Shown: in pieces, positions 1 to 8,449 of the stretch | Layout of the letters: each line of letters starts with the position of its first letter | Position numbering within the stretch: position 1 is the stretch's first letter | DNA from: Bacteroidota bacterium | Lineage (GTDB): Bacteria > Bacteroidota > Bacteroidia > Chitinophagales > Chitinophagaceae | DNA: 64,000 bases | Assembly (NCBI GenBank): GCA_023423405.1 | Contig: JAFAFR010000023.1 | Coordinates: 1 to 64,000 of the forward strand | Direction: 5' to 3' | Notes under the pieces: generated by a model | The model's input: the letters and a program-made list of their open reading frames with translations, nothing else | What the model was told of the DNA's origin: nothing | The model's database searches: none | Translations under genes and position numbers: made by a program

Positions 1-783
1 AAGATACTGCAGGACCTGAGCTGCACGCTGGAGCCCGGGCGCCTCACCGTAGTGCTCGGCGCCAACGGTGCCGGCAAGTCCACCCTGCTGAAAATACTTG
101 CGGGCGAAATAAAACCTTCGTCGGGGCAACTGCATTTTAACGGCAAGGAATACGCGAAAATATCCGCCATTGATTTTGCCTGCCGGCGCGCCGTTCTTAC
201 CCAGCACTATACCATCAGCCTGCCGTTCAAATGTGCTGAAATTGTACTGATGGGGCGTTACCCGCATTTCAGCAATAAGCCTTCTGCGGAAGACCATCGC
301 ATTGTGGAAGCGGCCATGGCGGAAATGCAGGTGGAAGAATTTGCAGGCAGGTATTACCATACGCTCAGCGGCGGAGAGCAGCAGCGTGTGCAGATGGCGC
401 GGGTGCTGGCGCAGCTCTGGCCGGTTGCGGAAGCGGGCGCCCAAAAAGTGATGCTGCTCGACGAACCGGTATCGAGCCTCGACTGCCTGCACCAGCAAAA
501 ATGTTTGCAAACAGCAAAGGGCATGGCCCGGGCTGGGTTTGCCGTGATGGCCGTATTGCACGACCTCAACCTCGCTGCACAATACGCCGACAATATTCTC
601 CTGCTGCGCAAGGGAAGAATGATCGCCGCCGGCGAAACCCGGTCTGTGCTTATTCCCGAAGCCATTAAAGAAGCTTATGACTACGAGGTGGAGATCATCT
701 ATCACAATGATTTCGATTTCCCCCTCATTGTTCCTACCGTACACAAAAAACAATCTTTTATACTCACTTCAAAAACAGCCTGA
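1..783 (+). CDS. hmuV: Haem ABC transporter ATP-binding protein HmuV (5' truncated)
   Basis: This is the ATPase of a haem (hemin) importer and acts at the cytoplasmic face of the inner membrane. The reading frame is open from base 1, so the N-terminus lies outside the window. Visible motifs are Walker A GANGAGKS directly after the left edge, the ABC signature LSGGEQQRVQMAR, Walker B VMLLDEPVSSLD and the switch-region histidine in VLHDLNLAAQYAD. The order and the short length after the signature fit the FecE/HmuV/BtuD class. The next gene starts one base after the stop and encodes a haem-degrading protein, which favours haem over siderophore or B12 as substrate. The permease and binding protein should lie to the left. 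Confidence 0.9.
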   Translation, partial: KILQDLSCTLEPGRLTVVLGANGAGKSTLLKILAGEIKPSSGQLHFNGKEYAKISAIDFACRRAVLTQHYTISLPFKCAEIVLMGRYPHFSNKPSAEDHRIVEAAMAEMQVEEFAGRYYHTLSGGEQQRVQMARVLAQLWPVAEAGAQKVMLLDEPVSSLDCLHQQKCLQTAKGMARAGFAVMAVLHDLNLAAQYADNILLLRKGRMIAAGETRSVLIPEAIKEAYDYEVEIIYHNDFDFPLIVPTVHKKQSFILTSKTA

Positions 784-784
784 C

Positions 785-1843
785 ATGAGCCAGTTAACCA
801 CCATATCTCTCAAAGACCAGTGGATTGCTTTCAGAAAAGAAAACCCGCGTACCCGCATCCGCGATGCGGCCAAAGAACTGGATACTACGGAAGCTTCCCT
901 GCTGGCCGCCTTCGCCGGAAGCAGCGTGATGCGTCTCCGCACCGACTGGGGCGAACTGATCAGCCGCATGCCCGGGCTCGGATACGTGATGTGCCTGACG
1001 CGTAATGAATATTGCGTGCACGAACGCAAAGGCGTTTTTGAGAACGTGGACGTCAGCAATAAGCACGTAGGCCTGGTGGTTGGTCCCGATATCGACCAGC
1101 GTATGTTCCTCGGCGCCTGGGCTTTCGGCTTCGCTGTAATGGAAGATGCTGATGCGGGATTCAAAGACTCCATCCAGGTATTCGACCACCAGGGCAATGC
1201 CATCATCAAAATATACCTGCAGGAAAACAGCAACCGCGAAGCCTTCCTGCAACTGGTGCGCGATTTTTCACTGGCGGTACAGGAAACAACATTGGACATA
1301 CAGCCCCCGCGCCCGGCGCCGCAATATGCAGATGGCTCCATTGATGTGCCTGCATTCCGCGCAGAATGGGCAGCATTGAAAGACACCCACGACTTTTTTC
1401 CGCTGCTGAAAAAATTCAAAGTGTCGAGAGTGCACGCCCTCGAAATCGCCGGCGAATTTGCAGAACGCCTGAGCGACGACGTGGTAACGGATATGCTTAA
1501 GCGCGCTTCGGCAGAAGGCTGGGAGATCATGGCCTTTGTCGGCAACCAGGGTAATATACAGATCCACACAGGTCCCGTTGAGAAGATCCTCGAGATCCCG
1601 GGATGGATCAATGTAATGGATCCCAAATTCAACCTGCACCTTCGGCTGGACGGCATCGTTAGCAGCTGGCTGGTGAAAAAGCCAACGGTGGACGGCACGG
1701 TTCATTCCCTGGAGATTTTTGACGACCAGGGCGAAATCATTGTGCAGTTCTTCGGCAAACGCAAGCCCGGTATTCCTGAAACAGATACCTGGAGAAATGG
1801 CATCCTGGGCCTGGCACAATCGCACCCTTATAAAAACGCGTAA
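785..1843 (+). CDS. hmuS: Hemin-degrading factor HmuS/ChuS family
   Basis: A 352-residue cytoplasmic protein of the HemS/ChuS/HmuS family, which binds imported haem and degrades or traffics it. The open frame extends further upstream, but the ATG at 785 (MSQLTTISLKDQW) gives the usual family N-terminus and lies one base after the hmuV stop, so translation is probably coupled. The protein shows the family's two-fold repeat: a first half with the NEYCVHERKGVFENV region and a second half with GNQGNIQIHTGPVEKI and WINVMDPKFNLHLR. The length matches the family norm of about 340-350 residues. Context with hmuV supports the haem assignment. Iron-dependent control is likely but no operator is visible inside the window. 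Confidence 0.92.
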   Translation: MSQLTTISLKDQWIAFRKENPRTRIRDAAKELDTTEASLLAAFAGSSVMRLRTDWGELISRMPGLGYVMCLTRNEYCVHERKGVFENVDVSNKHVGLVVGPDIDQRMFLGAWAFGFAVMEDADAGFKDSIQVFDHQGNAIIKIYLQENSNREAFLQLVRDFSLAVQETTLDIQPPRPAPQYADGSIDVPAFRAEWAALKDTHDFFPLLKKFKVSRVHALEIAGEFAERLSDDVVTDMLKRASAEGWEIMAFVGNQGNIQIHTGPVEKILEIPGWINVMDPKFNLHLRLDGIVSSWLVKKPTVDGTVHSLEIFDDQGEIIVQFFGKRKPGIPETDTWRNGILGLAQSHPYKNA

Positions 1844-1844
1844 T

Positions 1845-2171
1845 ATGTGTGCATTTGAATCGCTGTATCACCATCCCGACCTGGGTTATGTATTGCGATG
1901 CAGGGACTGCAACCACCTGCAACTGGCGTTTGGGAATATTGTGCTGACCTTGCAGGAAAGCGATTTCCCTTCCTTCACCGCCTGGCTGAAGGAAATGGAA
2001 GAAGATAATGGTGACAGGGAGGATGTTCTGGTGAAGAACATCCTCCTTCCCACCCCCTGCGAAGGACTTCGCCTCATGTTCAGCCTGGCCGAACTCAGGA
2101 AACTGAACGGCATGCTCGACCTGGCCGACAGCGAAATGCAGAGCCGGTCTTTACTCCGGCTGTTCCGTTAA
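1845..2171 (+). CDS. Small conserved protein linked to haem utilisation (DUF6686-like)
   Basis: A 108-residue protein starting one base after the hmuS stop (MCAFESLYHHPDLGYVLRC). It has no signal peptide or membrane segment. The N-terminal third contains a CxxC pair (CRDC) followed by a histidine, which could bind a metal or haem. The remainder is acidic and probably helical, with an SLAELRKLNGML segment near the end. I recognise it as resembling a short Bacteroidota family (DUF6686) found beside haem genes; this is from memory and not checked. The tight spacing with hmuV and hmuS argues for a role in the same pathway. Its biochemical function is unknown. Confidence 0.75.
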   Translation: MCAFESLYHHPDLGYVLRCRDCNHLQLAFGNIVLTLQESDFPSFTAWLKEMEEDNGDREDVLVKNILLPTPCEGLRLMFSLAELRKLNGMLDLADSEMQSRSLLRLFR

Positions 2172-2249
2172 ACGCTTCCGAATAAGTATCCACACCTGTG
2201 GAAATGTAAAAAGCCCTGCTTATTCAATTCCCAATACTTTCGTCTCAGG

Positions 2250-2450
2250 TCTTACATAATATGAACCGGTGCAGCACTCCTGGTGCTGCTTAATAGGGAA
2301 CCGCGTGTAATTCGCGGGCTGACGGGCAACTGTGATCCGCTACGGTGGAAGCCAGATACCTGCCGGGAACATATTTGTCTGGAACCTTCCCGAATAAGGT
2401 ACTTACAAAGAGGACGCTGTATCATCCCCGGTACAGCTCGCGTCGTCTTC
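2250..2450 (+). promoter_or_regulatory. Cobalamin (B12) riboswitch upstream of nrdBA
   Basis: The 300 bases between the haem genes and nrdB hold a cobalamin-type aptamer. Conserved pieces appear in the right order: a GCAGCAC/GTGCTGC hairpin near 2271-2289, the AATAGGGAA box near 2292-2300, a TAATTC segment near 2308, the core GCTGACGGGCAACTGTGA near 2318-2335 (family core resembles GCTGcCCCGCAACTGTaA), and AAGCCAGATACCTGCC near 2349-2364. A possible -7 element, TACTTTCG, lies near 2235-2242. The element reads toward nrdB, with about 30 bases between the aptamer end and the start codon. By analogy with other B12-controlled class I reductase genes, high B12 should switch off this B12-independent enzyme. 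Exact boundaries are approximate. Confidence 0.88.
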
Positions 2451-2478
2451 TGTCGTATCGTTGTTCGCTCAACCAGTA

Positions 2479-3462
2479 ATGCCAATGCATATGCAGACAG
2501 AAAACGAATTATTGCTCCGCGAGAACAAGGATCGCTTTGTTATCCTTCCGATCAATTATCCCCGGGTTTGGGAAATGTATAAAAAGCACGAAGCCAGTTT
2601 CTGGACGGCCGAGGAGATTGACCTCAGCGCCGACCTCAGCGACTGGGCTTCCCTGAACGATGGGGAACGTCATTTCATTTCGCATGTGCTGGCTTTTTTT
2701 GCCGCCAGCGACGGCATTGTGAACGAGAACCTGGCAGTGAACTTCATGAGTGAAGTGCAGTTGCCGGAAGCCCGCTGTTTTTATGGCTTCCAGATCATGA
2801 TGGAAAATATTCACAGTGAAACCTATGCGCTGCTGATCGACACCTATGTAAAAGACCCGGTGCAAAAAGACAAGCTGTTCCATGCCATCGACACCGTGCC
2901 TGCGGTCAAGAAAAAAGCGGAATGGGCCCTGCGTTGGATCGAGAACGGGAATTTCGCCGAACGCCTCGTGGCTTTCGCCGCCGTGGAAGGCATCTTCTTC
3001 AGCGGCAGCTTCTGCTCTATTTTCTGGTTGAAAAAACGGGGCCTCATGCCCGGCCTCACGTTCAGCAACGAACTGATCAGCCGCGACGAAGGCCTGCATT
3101 GTGAATTCGCCTGCCTGCTCTATTCCATGCTCAGCCAAAAGCTAAGCCAGGAGCAGGTGTATGCTATCATCGGTGATGCAGTGACCATCGAAAAAGAGTT
3201 TGTGTCGGAAGCGCTGCCGGTGGACCTCATCGGTATGAACGCCCGGCTGATGCAGCAATACATAGAATTTGTGGCCGACCGCTGGCTCAGCGAACTGGGA
3301 TACGCCAAAATGTTCAACGCTTCCAACCCCTTCGATTTCATGGAAATGATTTCCCTGCAGGGCAAGACCAATTTCTTTGAAAAGCGCGTGGGCGATTACC
3401 AGAAGGCCGGCGTAATGAGCGGCAAGGAAACCCAGAGTTTCAGCCTCGACGAAGACTTTTGA
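2479..3462 (+). CDS. nrdB: Ribonucleoside-diphosphate reductase beta subunit (class Ia)
   Basis: The di-iron radical subunit of aerobic ribonucleotide reductase; it generates the tyrosyl radical needed by the alpha subunit NrdA. It resembles eukaryotic R2: the segment RCFYGFQIMMENIHSETY carries metal-ligand Glu and His and the candidate radical tyrosine of the SETY motif. Further ligands are in AVEGIFFSG and DEGLHCEF. The C-terminus SFSLDEDF matches the short tail by which R2 docks on R1. The start is uncertain: ATG at 2479, 2485 and 2491 are in frame and none has a clear ribosome-binding site; 2479 gives 327 residues. nrdA follows after 27 bases, and the B12 riboswitch upstream probably controls both genes. 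Confidence 0.95.
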   Translation: MPMHMQTENELLLRENKDRFVILPINYPRVWEMYKKHEASFWTAEEIDLSADLSDWASLNDGERHFISHVLAFFAASDGIVNENLAVNFMSEVQLPEARCFYGFQIMMENIHSETYALLIDTYVKDPVQKDKLFHAIDTVPAVKKKAEWALRWIENGNFAERLVAFAAVEGIFFSGSFCSIFWLKKRGLMPGLTFSNELISRDEGLHCEFACLLYSMLSQKLSQEQVYAIIGDAVTIEKEFVSEALPVDLIGMNARLMQQYIEFVADRWLSELGYAKMFNASNPFDFMEMISLQGKTNFFEKRVGDYQKAGVMSGKETQSFSLDEDF

Positions 3463-3489
3463 TTTTCTTATCCATAAAATTCCAACCGC

Positions 3490-5916
3490 ATGTTTGTTAT
3501 AAAAAGAAACGGTCGCCGTGAATCGGTGAAGTTCGACAAGATCACGGCAAGGATCCAGAAACTGTCTTACGGACTTAGTCCGCTTGTGGACGTGCTGGAG
3601 ATCGCCAAAAAAACCATCGAAGGCATTTATGATGGCGTCACCACCACGGAACTCGACAACCTGGCGGCGGAAACGGCGGCAGCGCTTACCACCACGCACC
3701 CCGATTACGCCCTGCTGGCTTCACGCATTGCCGTGAGCAATCTCCATAAGAACACGGAAAAATCGTTCAGCGTTACCATGCGGAAGCTGCACCAGTATGT
3801 TGATCCCTTCACCGGCAAACCTTCTCCCCTGCTGGCAGATGATGTGATGAAGGTGGTGGAAGATAATGCGGAACTGCTCGACAGCACCATCATTTACGAC
3901 CGTGATTTTGGGTTCGATTATTTCGGCTTCAAAACATTGGAACGTTCTTATCTCCTGAAACTGGATGGAAAAGTAGCCGAGCGCCCGCAACACCTGTACA
4001 TGCGTGTGGCAATCGGTATTCACAAAGACGACCTGGAGCAGGCCATCAAAACCTATCACCTCATGAGCGAGCGCTGGTTTACGCACGCTACGCCCACCCT
4101 GTTCAACGCGGGAACGCCCAAGCCCCAGCTCAGCAGTTGTTTCCTGCTCACCATGAAGGAAGACAGCATCGACGGCATTTACGATACACTGAAGCAAACC
4201 GCCAAGATTTCACAAAGCGCCGGCGGCATCGGTTTGTCCATTCACCATATCCGCGCTACCGGCAGTTATATCGGCGGTACCAACGGCACCAGCAACGGCA
4301 TCATTCCCATGCTGCGCGTGTTCAACGATACGGCGCGTTATGTTGACCAGGGTGGTGGCAAACGCAAAGGCGCTTTTGCCATTTACCTGGAGCCCTGGCA
4401 TGCCGACGTGTTCTCCTTTCTCGACCTGCGGAAAAACCACGGTAAGGAAGAGCTGCGCGCCCGCGATTTGTTTTACGCCATGTGGATCCCCGACCTCTTC
4501 ATGAAAAGGGTGGAGGAAAACGGGGACTGGACGCTGTTCTGTCCCAATGAGGCGCCGGGACTGGCCGATTGTTATGGCGCTGCTTTTGAATCGCTGTACG
4601 GACAGTACGAGCGCGAAGGGCGCGGCCGTAAAACCATCAAGGCACAGGAACTCTGGTTTGCCATCCTGGATGCACAGATCGAAACCGGCACGCCTTACCT
4701 GCTGTACAAAGACGCCGCCAACAGCAAGAGCAACCAGCAGAACCTGGGAACCATCAAGAGCTCCAACCTCTGCACCGAGATCATTGAATATACGGCGCCC
4801 GACGAGGTGGCCGTGTGCAACCTCGCTTCCCTCGCCCTGCCGCGTTTTGTGAAAGACGGGCAGTTCGATTTCCAGCAGCTCTACGATGTCACTTACCAGG
4901 TAACGCTGAACCTGAACAAGGTGATCGACGTCAACTACTACCCGGTGGAAGAAGCGCGCCGTTCCAACCTGCGCCACCGCCCCATCGGGCTGGGTGTACA
5001 GGGACTGGCAGATACCTTTATCCTGATGCGCCTGCCGTTTGAAAGCGAGCTGGCAGCCCTGCTGAACAAGAATATTTTTGAGACCATTTATTTCGCGGCC
5101 ATGACCGCCAGCAAGGACCTGGCAAAAAAAGACGGCGCCTACGAAAGCTTCCCCGGATCACCACTTTCGATGGGACTGTTCCAGTTCGACCTCTGGAATG
5201 TGCAACCCTCCGGAAGGCACGACTGGGACACACTGCGTAAGGAAGTAATGGAATCCGGCACCCGCAACTCGCTGCTGGTGGCGCCCATGCCAACCGCCTC
5301 CACCTCGCAGATCCTTGGCAATAACGAATGCTTCGAGCCCTATACCTCGAATATTTATTCCCGCAGGGTATTGAGCGGAGAGTTTGTGATCGTGAACAAA
5401 CACCTGCTGAAAGACCTGGTTTCGCTGGGCCTCTGGAGCAATGAAATGAAGAACCGCATCATTGCCGCCAACGGAAGCATCCAGCAGATCCTGTCCATTC
5501 CCGAAAACATCCGCGAGTTGTATAAAACGGTTTGGGAGATCAAACAAAGGACCATCATCGATATGGCGGCCGACCGTGGCGCTTATATCTGCCAGTCGCA
5601 GAGCCTGAATCTTTTTGTAAGCAACCCCACTGCGTCCAAACTCACTTCCATGCATTTTTACGGCTGGAAAAAAGGCCTCAAAACCGGCATGTATTACCTG
5701 CGTACGCAGGCGGCCACGCAGGCGGTGCAGTTCACGGTGGAGAAGCAGGCGGCCGAACAGGTGCCTGCCGATCGTGTTGCGGGAGCGGTAACAAGCTATC
5801 CGGCGAACACCGGTACGAATAACCCGGGCACACCATCTTCCGGCAACGACAGCGACAATTTTACACAGGGCGCCGTTTGCACCATGCAGGACGGCTGCAT
5901 CAGTTGTGGATCATAA
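3490..5916 (+). CDS. nrdA: Ribonucleoside-diphosphate reductase alpha subunit (class Ia)
   Basis: The catalytic subunit of class I ribonucleotide reductase, 808 residues, reducing ribonucleoside diphosphates for DNA synthesis. The N-terminal 90 residues form an ATP-cone (VIKRNGRRESVKFDKITARI), the allosteric activity site. The barrel follows, with the redox cysteine in PQLSSCFLL, the substrate and effector region SAGGIGLSIHHIRATG and the catalytic NLCTEI motif, where Cys carries the thiyl radical. The radical-transfer tyrosine pair is in GMYYLRTQ. The C-terminus GCISCGS is the CxxC shuttle that re-reduces the active site, as in eukaryotic R1. The gene lies 27 bases after nrdB and ends before a strong terminator. 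Confidence 0.96.
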   Translation: MFVIKRNGRRESVKFDKITARIQKLSYGLSPLVDVLEIAKKTIEGIYDGVTTTELDNLAAETAAALTTTHPDYALLASRIAVSNLHKNTEKSFSVTMRKLHQYVDPFTGKPSPLLADDVMKVVEDNAELLDSTIIYDRDFGFDYFGFKTLERSYLLKLDGKVAERPQHLYMRVAIGIHKDDLEQAIKTYHLMSERWFTHATPTLFNAGTPKPQLSSCFLLTMKEDSIDGIYDTLKQTAKISQSAGGIGLSIHHIRATGSYIGGTNGTSNGIIPMLRVFNDTARYVDQGGGKRKGAFAIYLEPWHADVFSFLDLRKNHGKEELRARDLFYAMWIPDLFMKRVEENGDWTLFCPNEAPGLADCYGAAFESLYGQYEREGRGRKTIKAQELWFAILDAQIETGTPYLLYKDAANSKSNQQNLGTIKSSNLCTEIIEYTAPDEVAVCNLASLALPRFVKDGQFDFQQLYDVTYQVTLNLNKVIDVNYYPVEEARRSNLRHRPIGLGVQGLADTFILMRLPFESELAALLNKNIFETIYFAAMTASKDLAKKDGAYESFPGSPLSMGLFQFDLWNVQPSGRHDWDTLRKEVMESGTRNSLLVAPMPTASTSQILGNNECFEPYTSNIYSRRVLSGEFVIVNKHLLKDLVSLGLWSNEMKNRIIAANGSIQQILSIPENIRELYKTVWEIKQRTIIDMAADRGAYICQSQSLNLFVSNPTASKLTSMHFYGWKKGLKTGMYYLRTQAATQAVQFTVEKQAAEQVPADRVAGAVTSYPANTGTNNPGTPSSGNDSDNFTQGAVCTMQDGCISCGS

Positions 5917-5940
5917 AAAGCAGATAAAAACCAAGCCTGG

Positions 5941-5976
5941 AAGCCATCCGCGAAAGTGGGTGGCTTTTGCTTTTTC
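5941..5976 (+). terminator. Rho-independent terminator after nrdA
   Basis: The arms AAGCCATCC (5941-5949) and GGGTGGCTT (5958-5966) pair over nine positions, including one G-T pair. They enclose an eight-base loop and are followed by a T-rich run. It sits 25 bases after the nrdA stop and should end the nrdBA transcript. Confidence 0.8.
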
Positions 5977-6037
5977 TGGCCGTTGCGTTTTGGTTTTTGG
6001 AAGGAAATTTCGAAATTGGGTTCGCAGCCCATAGCCC

Positions 6038-7018
6038 ATGAATCGAAAATCACCCGCCATTTTGCTGGCACTCTGCCTGTTGGTATCCGCAGTTTTGTCT
6101 TCCTATGCACAGCCCGTGAAGGAACACGGGAAACTGTCCGTCGCCGGTACCCAGCTCCTCGACGAAAAAGGGAAACCTGTAGTGCTTCGCGGCATGAGCT
6201 ACGGATGGCATTGCCTGTGGCCGCGGTTTTACAACGATGGCAGCGTTAACTGGCTGGCGAAAGACTGGTATGCAAGCGTGGTAAGGGCAGCCATGGGCAT
6301 TGAACTGGGCCCGGATTCTTATCTTAAGAAACCCGAATGGTCAAAGGAAAAGATCAGGGCCGTAATTGACCAGGCTATTAAGGACGATATTTATGTGATT
6401 GTCGACTGGCACAGTCACAACGTCAACCTGGAAGCGGCGAAAGCATTCTTTGCGGAGATTTCGGCTGCTTATAGCCGTTATCCTCATGTGATTTATGAAA
6501 TTTTCAATGAGCCCGACCATGAGTCCTGGCCCGAAGTAAAAGCGTATTCGGCAGAGCTGATCAAAACGATCCGGGCCAACGATCCGGACAATATCATTCT
6601 GGTGGGAAGTCCACATTGGGACCAGGACCTTCACCTCGTGGCAGACGATCCGCTTACCGGGTTCAGTAATATTATGTACAGCCTGCATTATTATGCTGCT
6701 ACGCATAAGCAGGCCCTGCGCGACCGCGGCGACTATGCACTGAACAAAGGCATCCCGCTGTTCATTTCCGAATGTGCCGGCATGGAAGCTACCGGCGATG
6801 GCCCTGTCAATTATTCCGAATGGCAGCGTTGGATCGACTGGTCGGAAGAAAGAAAGATCAGTTGGGTCATTTGGAGCATTTCTGACAAGGCAGAAACCTG
6901 CTCGGTTCTGAAACCGACAGCCGACTCCAGCGGCAATTGGGACCAGCGCGATCTGAAGGAATCCGGCGTGAAGGCCAGGGAATACCTGCGCTATTTTAAC
7001 CGGGTCAGTTCCCGCTGA
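6038..7018 (+). CDS. Secreted glycoside hydrolase family 5 (endoglucanase-like)
   Basis: A 326-residue exported glycosidase, probably an endo-beta-1,4-glucanase of the GH5_2 type. Residues 1-24 form a Sec signal peptide ending near SSYAQ. The mature protein begins with the GKLSVAGTQLLDEKGKPVVLRGMS strand region (positions 31-53) seen in bacterial cellulases. Family features are the WHSHN segment, the acid/base Glu158 in IFNEPD, the SLHYYA strand and the nucleophile Glu245 in FISECAG. There is no carbohydrate-binding module or sorting domain. It follows the nrdA terminator and stands alone; the neighbouring amidohydrolase is convergent and overlaps its 3' end by 14 bases. Substrate specificity cannot be read from the sequence. 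Confidence 0.9.
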   Translation: MNRKSPAILLALCLLVSAVLSSYAQPVKEHGKLSVAGTQLLDEKGKPVVLRGMSYGWHCLWPRFYNDGSVNWLAKDWYASVVRAAMGIELGPDSYLKKPEWSKEKIRAVIDQAIKDDIYVIVDWHSHNVNLEAAKAFFAEISAAYSRYPHVIYEIFNEPDHESWPEVKAYSAELIKTIRANDPDNIILVGSPHWDQDLHLVADDPLTGFSNIMYSLHYYAATHKQALRDRGDYALNKGIPLFISECAGMEATGDGPVNYSEWQRWIDWSEERKISWVIWSISDKAETCSVLKPTADSSGNWDQRDLKESGVKAREYLRYFNRVSSR

Positions 7019-8294
7019 AATAAATTTTTCCGCCCTTCATTACCAAACGTAGTTGACGGCAGGCACTCACCTGCTTCGTTGGGTCACCCGTTACCACTAT
7101 CAGGTCGGCAAAGAGGCCGGCTTTCAACCGCCCGATATTTTCCTGCTGATGAAAAGCATCTGCATTAACACTGGTGGCCGCTTTTAATACCTCCAAAGCA
7201 CTCATGCCGTATTCCTGCATCAGCTCCATTTCCAGGATATTGCTGCCATGTGCGAAAACGCCCACATCTCCCCCCATGCCGATCTTTACCCCGGCCCGCA
7301 GGGCGGTTTGAAAACCTTTCTTTTTTTGTAGTATCCATTCGGGGGCAGGGTCTTTTCCTTTTTTCCATCCCTGGTAGCGGCAAATGGATTCGGTGGCAGC
7401 AAGGGTGGGGATGTATACCACGCCTTTCTGCCTGATCAGTTGGGCAATGCTGTCGGTCATATCATCGCCGTGCTCAATGGTTTCAACACCGGCCAATATC
7501 GCCCGCCGCATTCCTTCTGCAGAGCCGGCGTGGGCCGCAACAGGCCGTCCGCCCGACCTGGCTGTTTTTACTACCAGGCGCAGTTCCTCTTCTGAAAAAG
7601 TGGGCAGGTCCTCCTTACCCTTTCCCCAATGGTAATCTGCATATATTTTGACCAGGTCGGTGCCATGGCCCATTTGCTCGCGGGTTACGCGAATCAACTG
7701 GTCGCCGTCGGCCTCCTGCGCACCCAGCATGATCTTGTTGTCGCTGTCGTAGCCTTTTGGGCCATAGGCGCCGGTGGCTACTATGGCCCGGCCTGCCACC
7801 AGCAGGCGCGGACCCGGCACGATGCCCCGGTCGATGGCCTCGCGCAGGTCCACATCGGCATAGCCTGCCCCCTCTGTGCCCATGTCGCGGGCCGTGGTAA
7901 ACCCGGCCAGCAACGTTGCCCTGGCATGTTGGGTGGCCCGGATGGCCCGCATCGCATCCGTTTCTTTTAGTACCTGTTCATCCCAGGACCGCTGCTCATA
8001 AGGATAGAGGAACATATGGCTGTGTCCTTCGATCAGTCCGGGTAAAATGGTCGCTTTCGGGAAATGCAGCTTCTTTGTATGGGCGGGTACCCGGATGCCT
8101 GCAAGCGGACCAACTTCCTTGATCCGTTCTCCTTCCACCAATATGGCCCATCCTTCGCGAACCTGTTCTCCGTCAAATAAGCGGTCGGCCGATAAAAGGT
8201 AGGGGCCCGTTGTATCGGCAGCGGCTGGAGCAACAGGCTGCGCAGCGACAACCGACAGGGCCAGCAGGCAACAAAGAAGGAGGACTGTTCGCAT
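7005..8294 (-). CDS. Secreted amidohydrolase family protein (imidazolonepropionase-like)
   Basis: A 429-residue metal-dependent hydrolase of the amidohydrolase superfamily, similar to exported Xaa-Pro or organophosphate-type hydrolases. I chose the ATG at 8294 because it gives a clean Sec signal peptide (MRTVLLLCCLLALSVVAAQ); the open frame continues 20 codons upstream without one. Metal-site motifs appear in order: HSH in GLIEGHSHMF, the likely carboxylated lysine in DLVKIYAD, histidines in VAAHAGS and ETIEHGDD, and the aspartate of KIGMGGDVG. A C-terminal ADLIVVTGDPT strand is typical of the composite beta-domain. Its 3' end overlaps the GH5 gene by 14 bases. The substrate is unknown; peptidic or cyclic amides are plausible. 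Confidence 0.87.
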   Translation of the reverse strand: MRTVLLLCCLLALSVVAAQPVAPAAADTTGPYLLSADRLFDGEQVREGWAILVEGERIKEVGPLAGIRVPAHTKKLHFPKATILPGLIEGHSHMFLYPYEQRSWDEQVLKETDAMRAIRATQHARATLLAGFTTARDMGTEGAGYADVDLREAIDRGIVPGPRLLVAGRAIVATGAYGPKGYDSDNKIMLGAQEADGDQLIRVTREQMGHGTDLVKIYADYHWGKGKEDLPTFSEEELRLVVKTARSGGRPVAAHAGSAEGMRRAILAGVETIEHGDDMTDSIAQLIRQKGVVYIPTLAATESICRYQGWKKGKDPAPEWILQKKKGFQTALRAGVKIGMGGDVGVFAHGSNILEMELMQEYGMSALEVLKAATSVNADAFHQQENIGRLKAGLFADLIVVTGDPTKQVSACRQLRLVMKGGKIYFSGN

Positions 8295-8449
8295 CGGGAA
8301 ATATTTAGCAACAAGATAATAAGCGGGCAGGGCCCCCGCAACCCGTATAAACACCTAATTTTTTCCCGAATTCGAAAATGGTTTTACCAAAATAGCAAAC
8401 CAAGCCTGGCCGTAGGGAAGAACTTGCAGCCCAAAATAACAACACTGCA

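Noticed and set aside
2189..2202. Palindromic TCCACACCTGTGGA after the small haem-linked gene
   Set aside because: The loop is too small and there is no T-run for a terminator; it may be an operator, but nothing else supports this.
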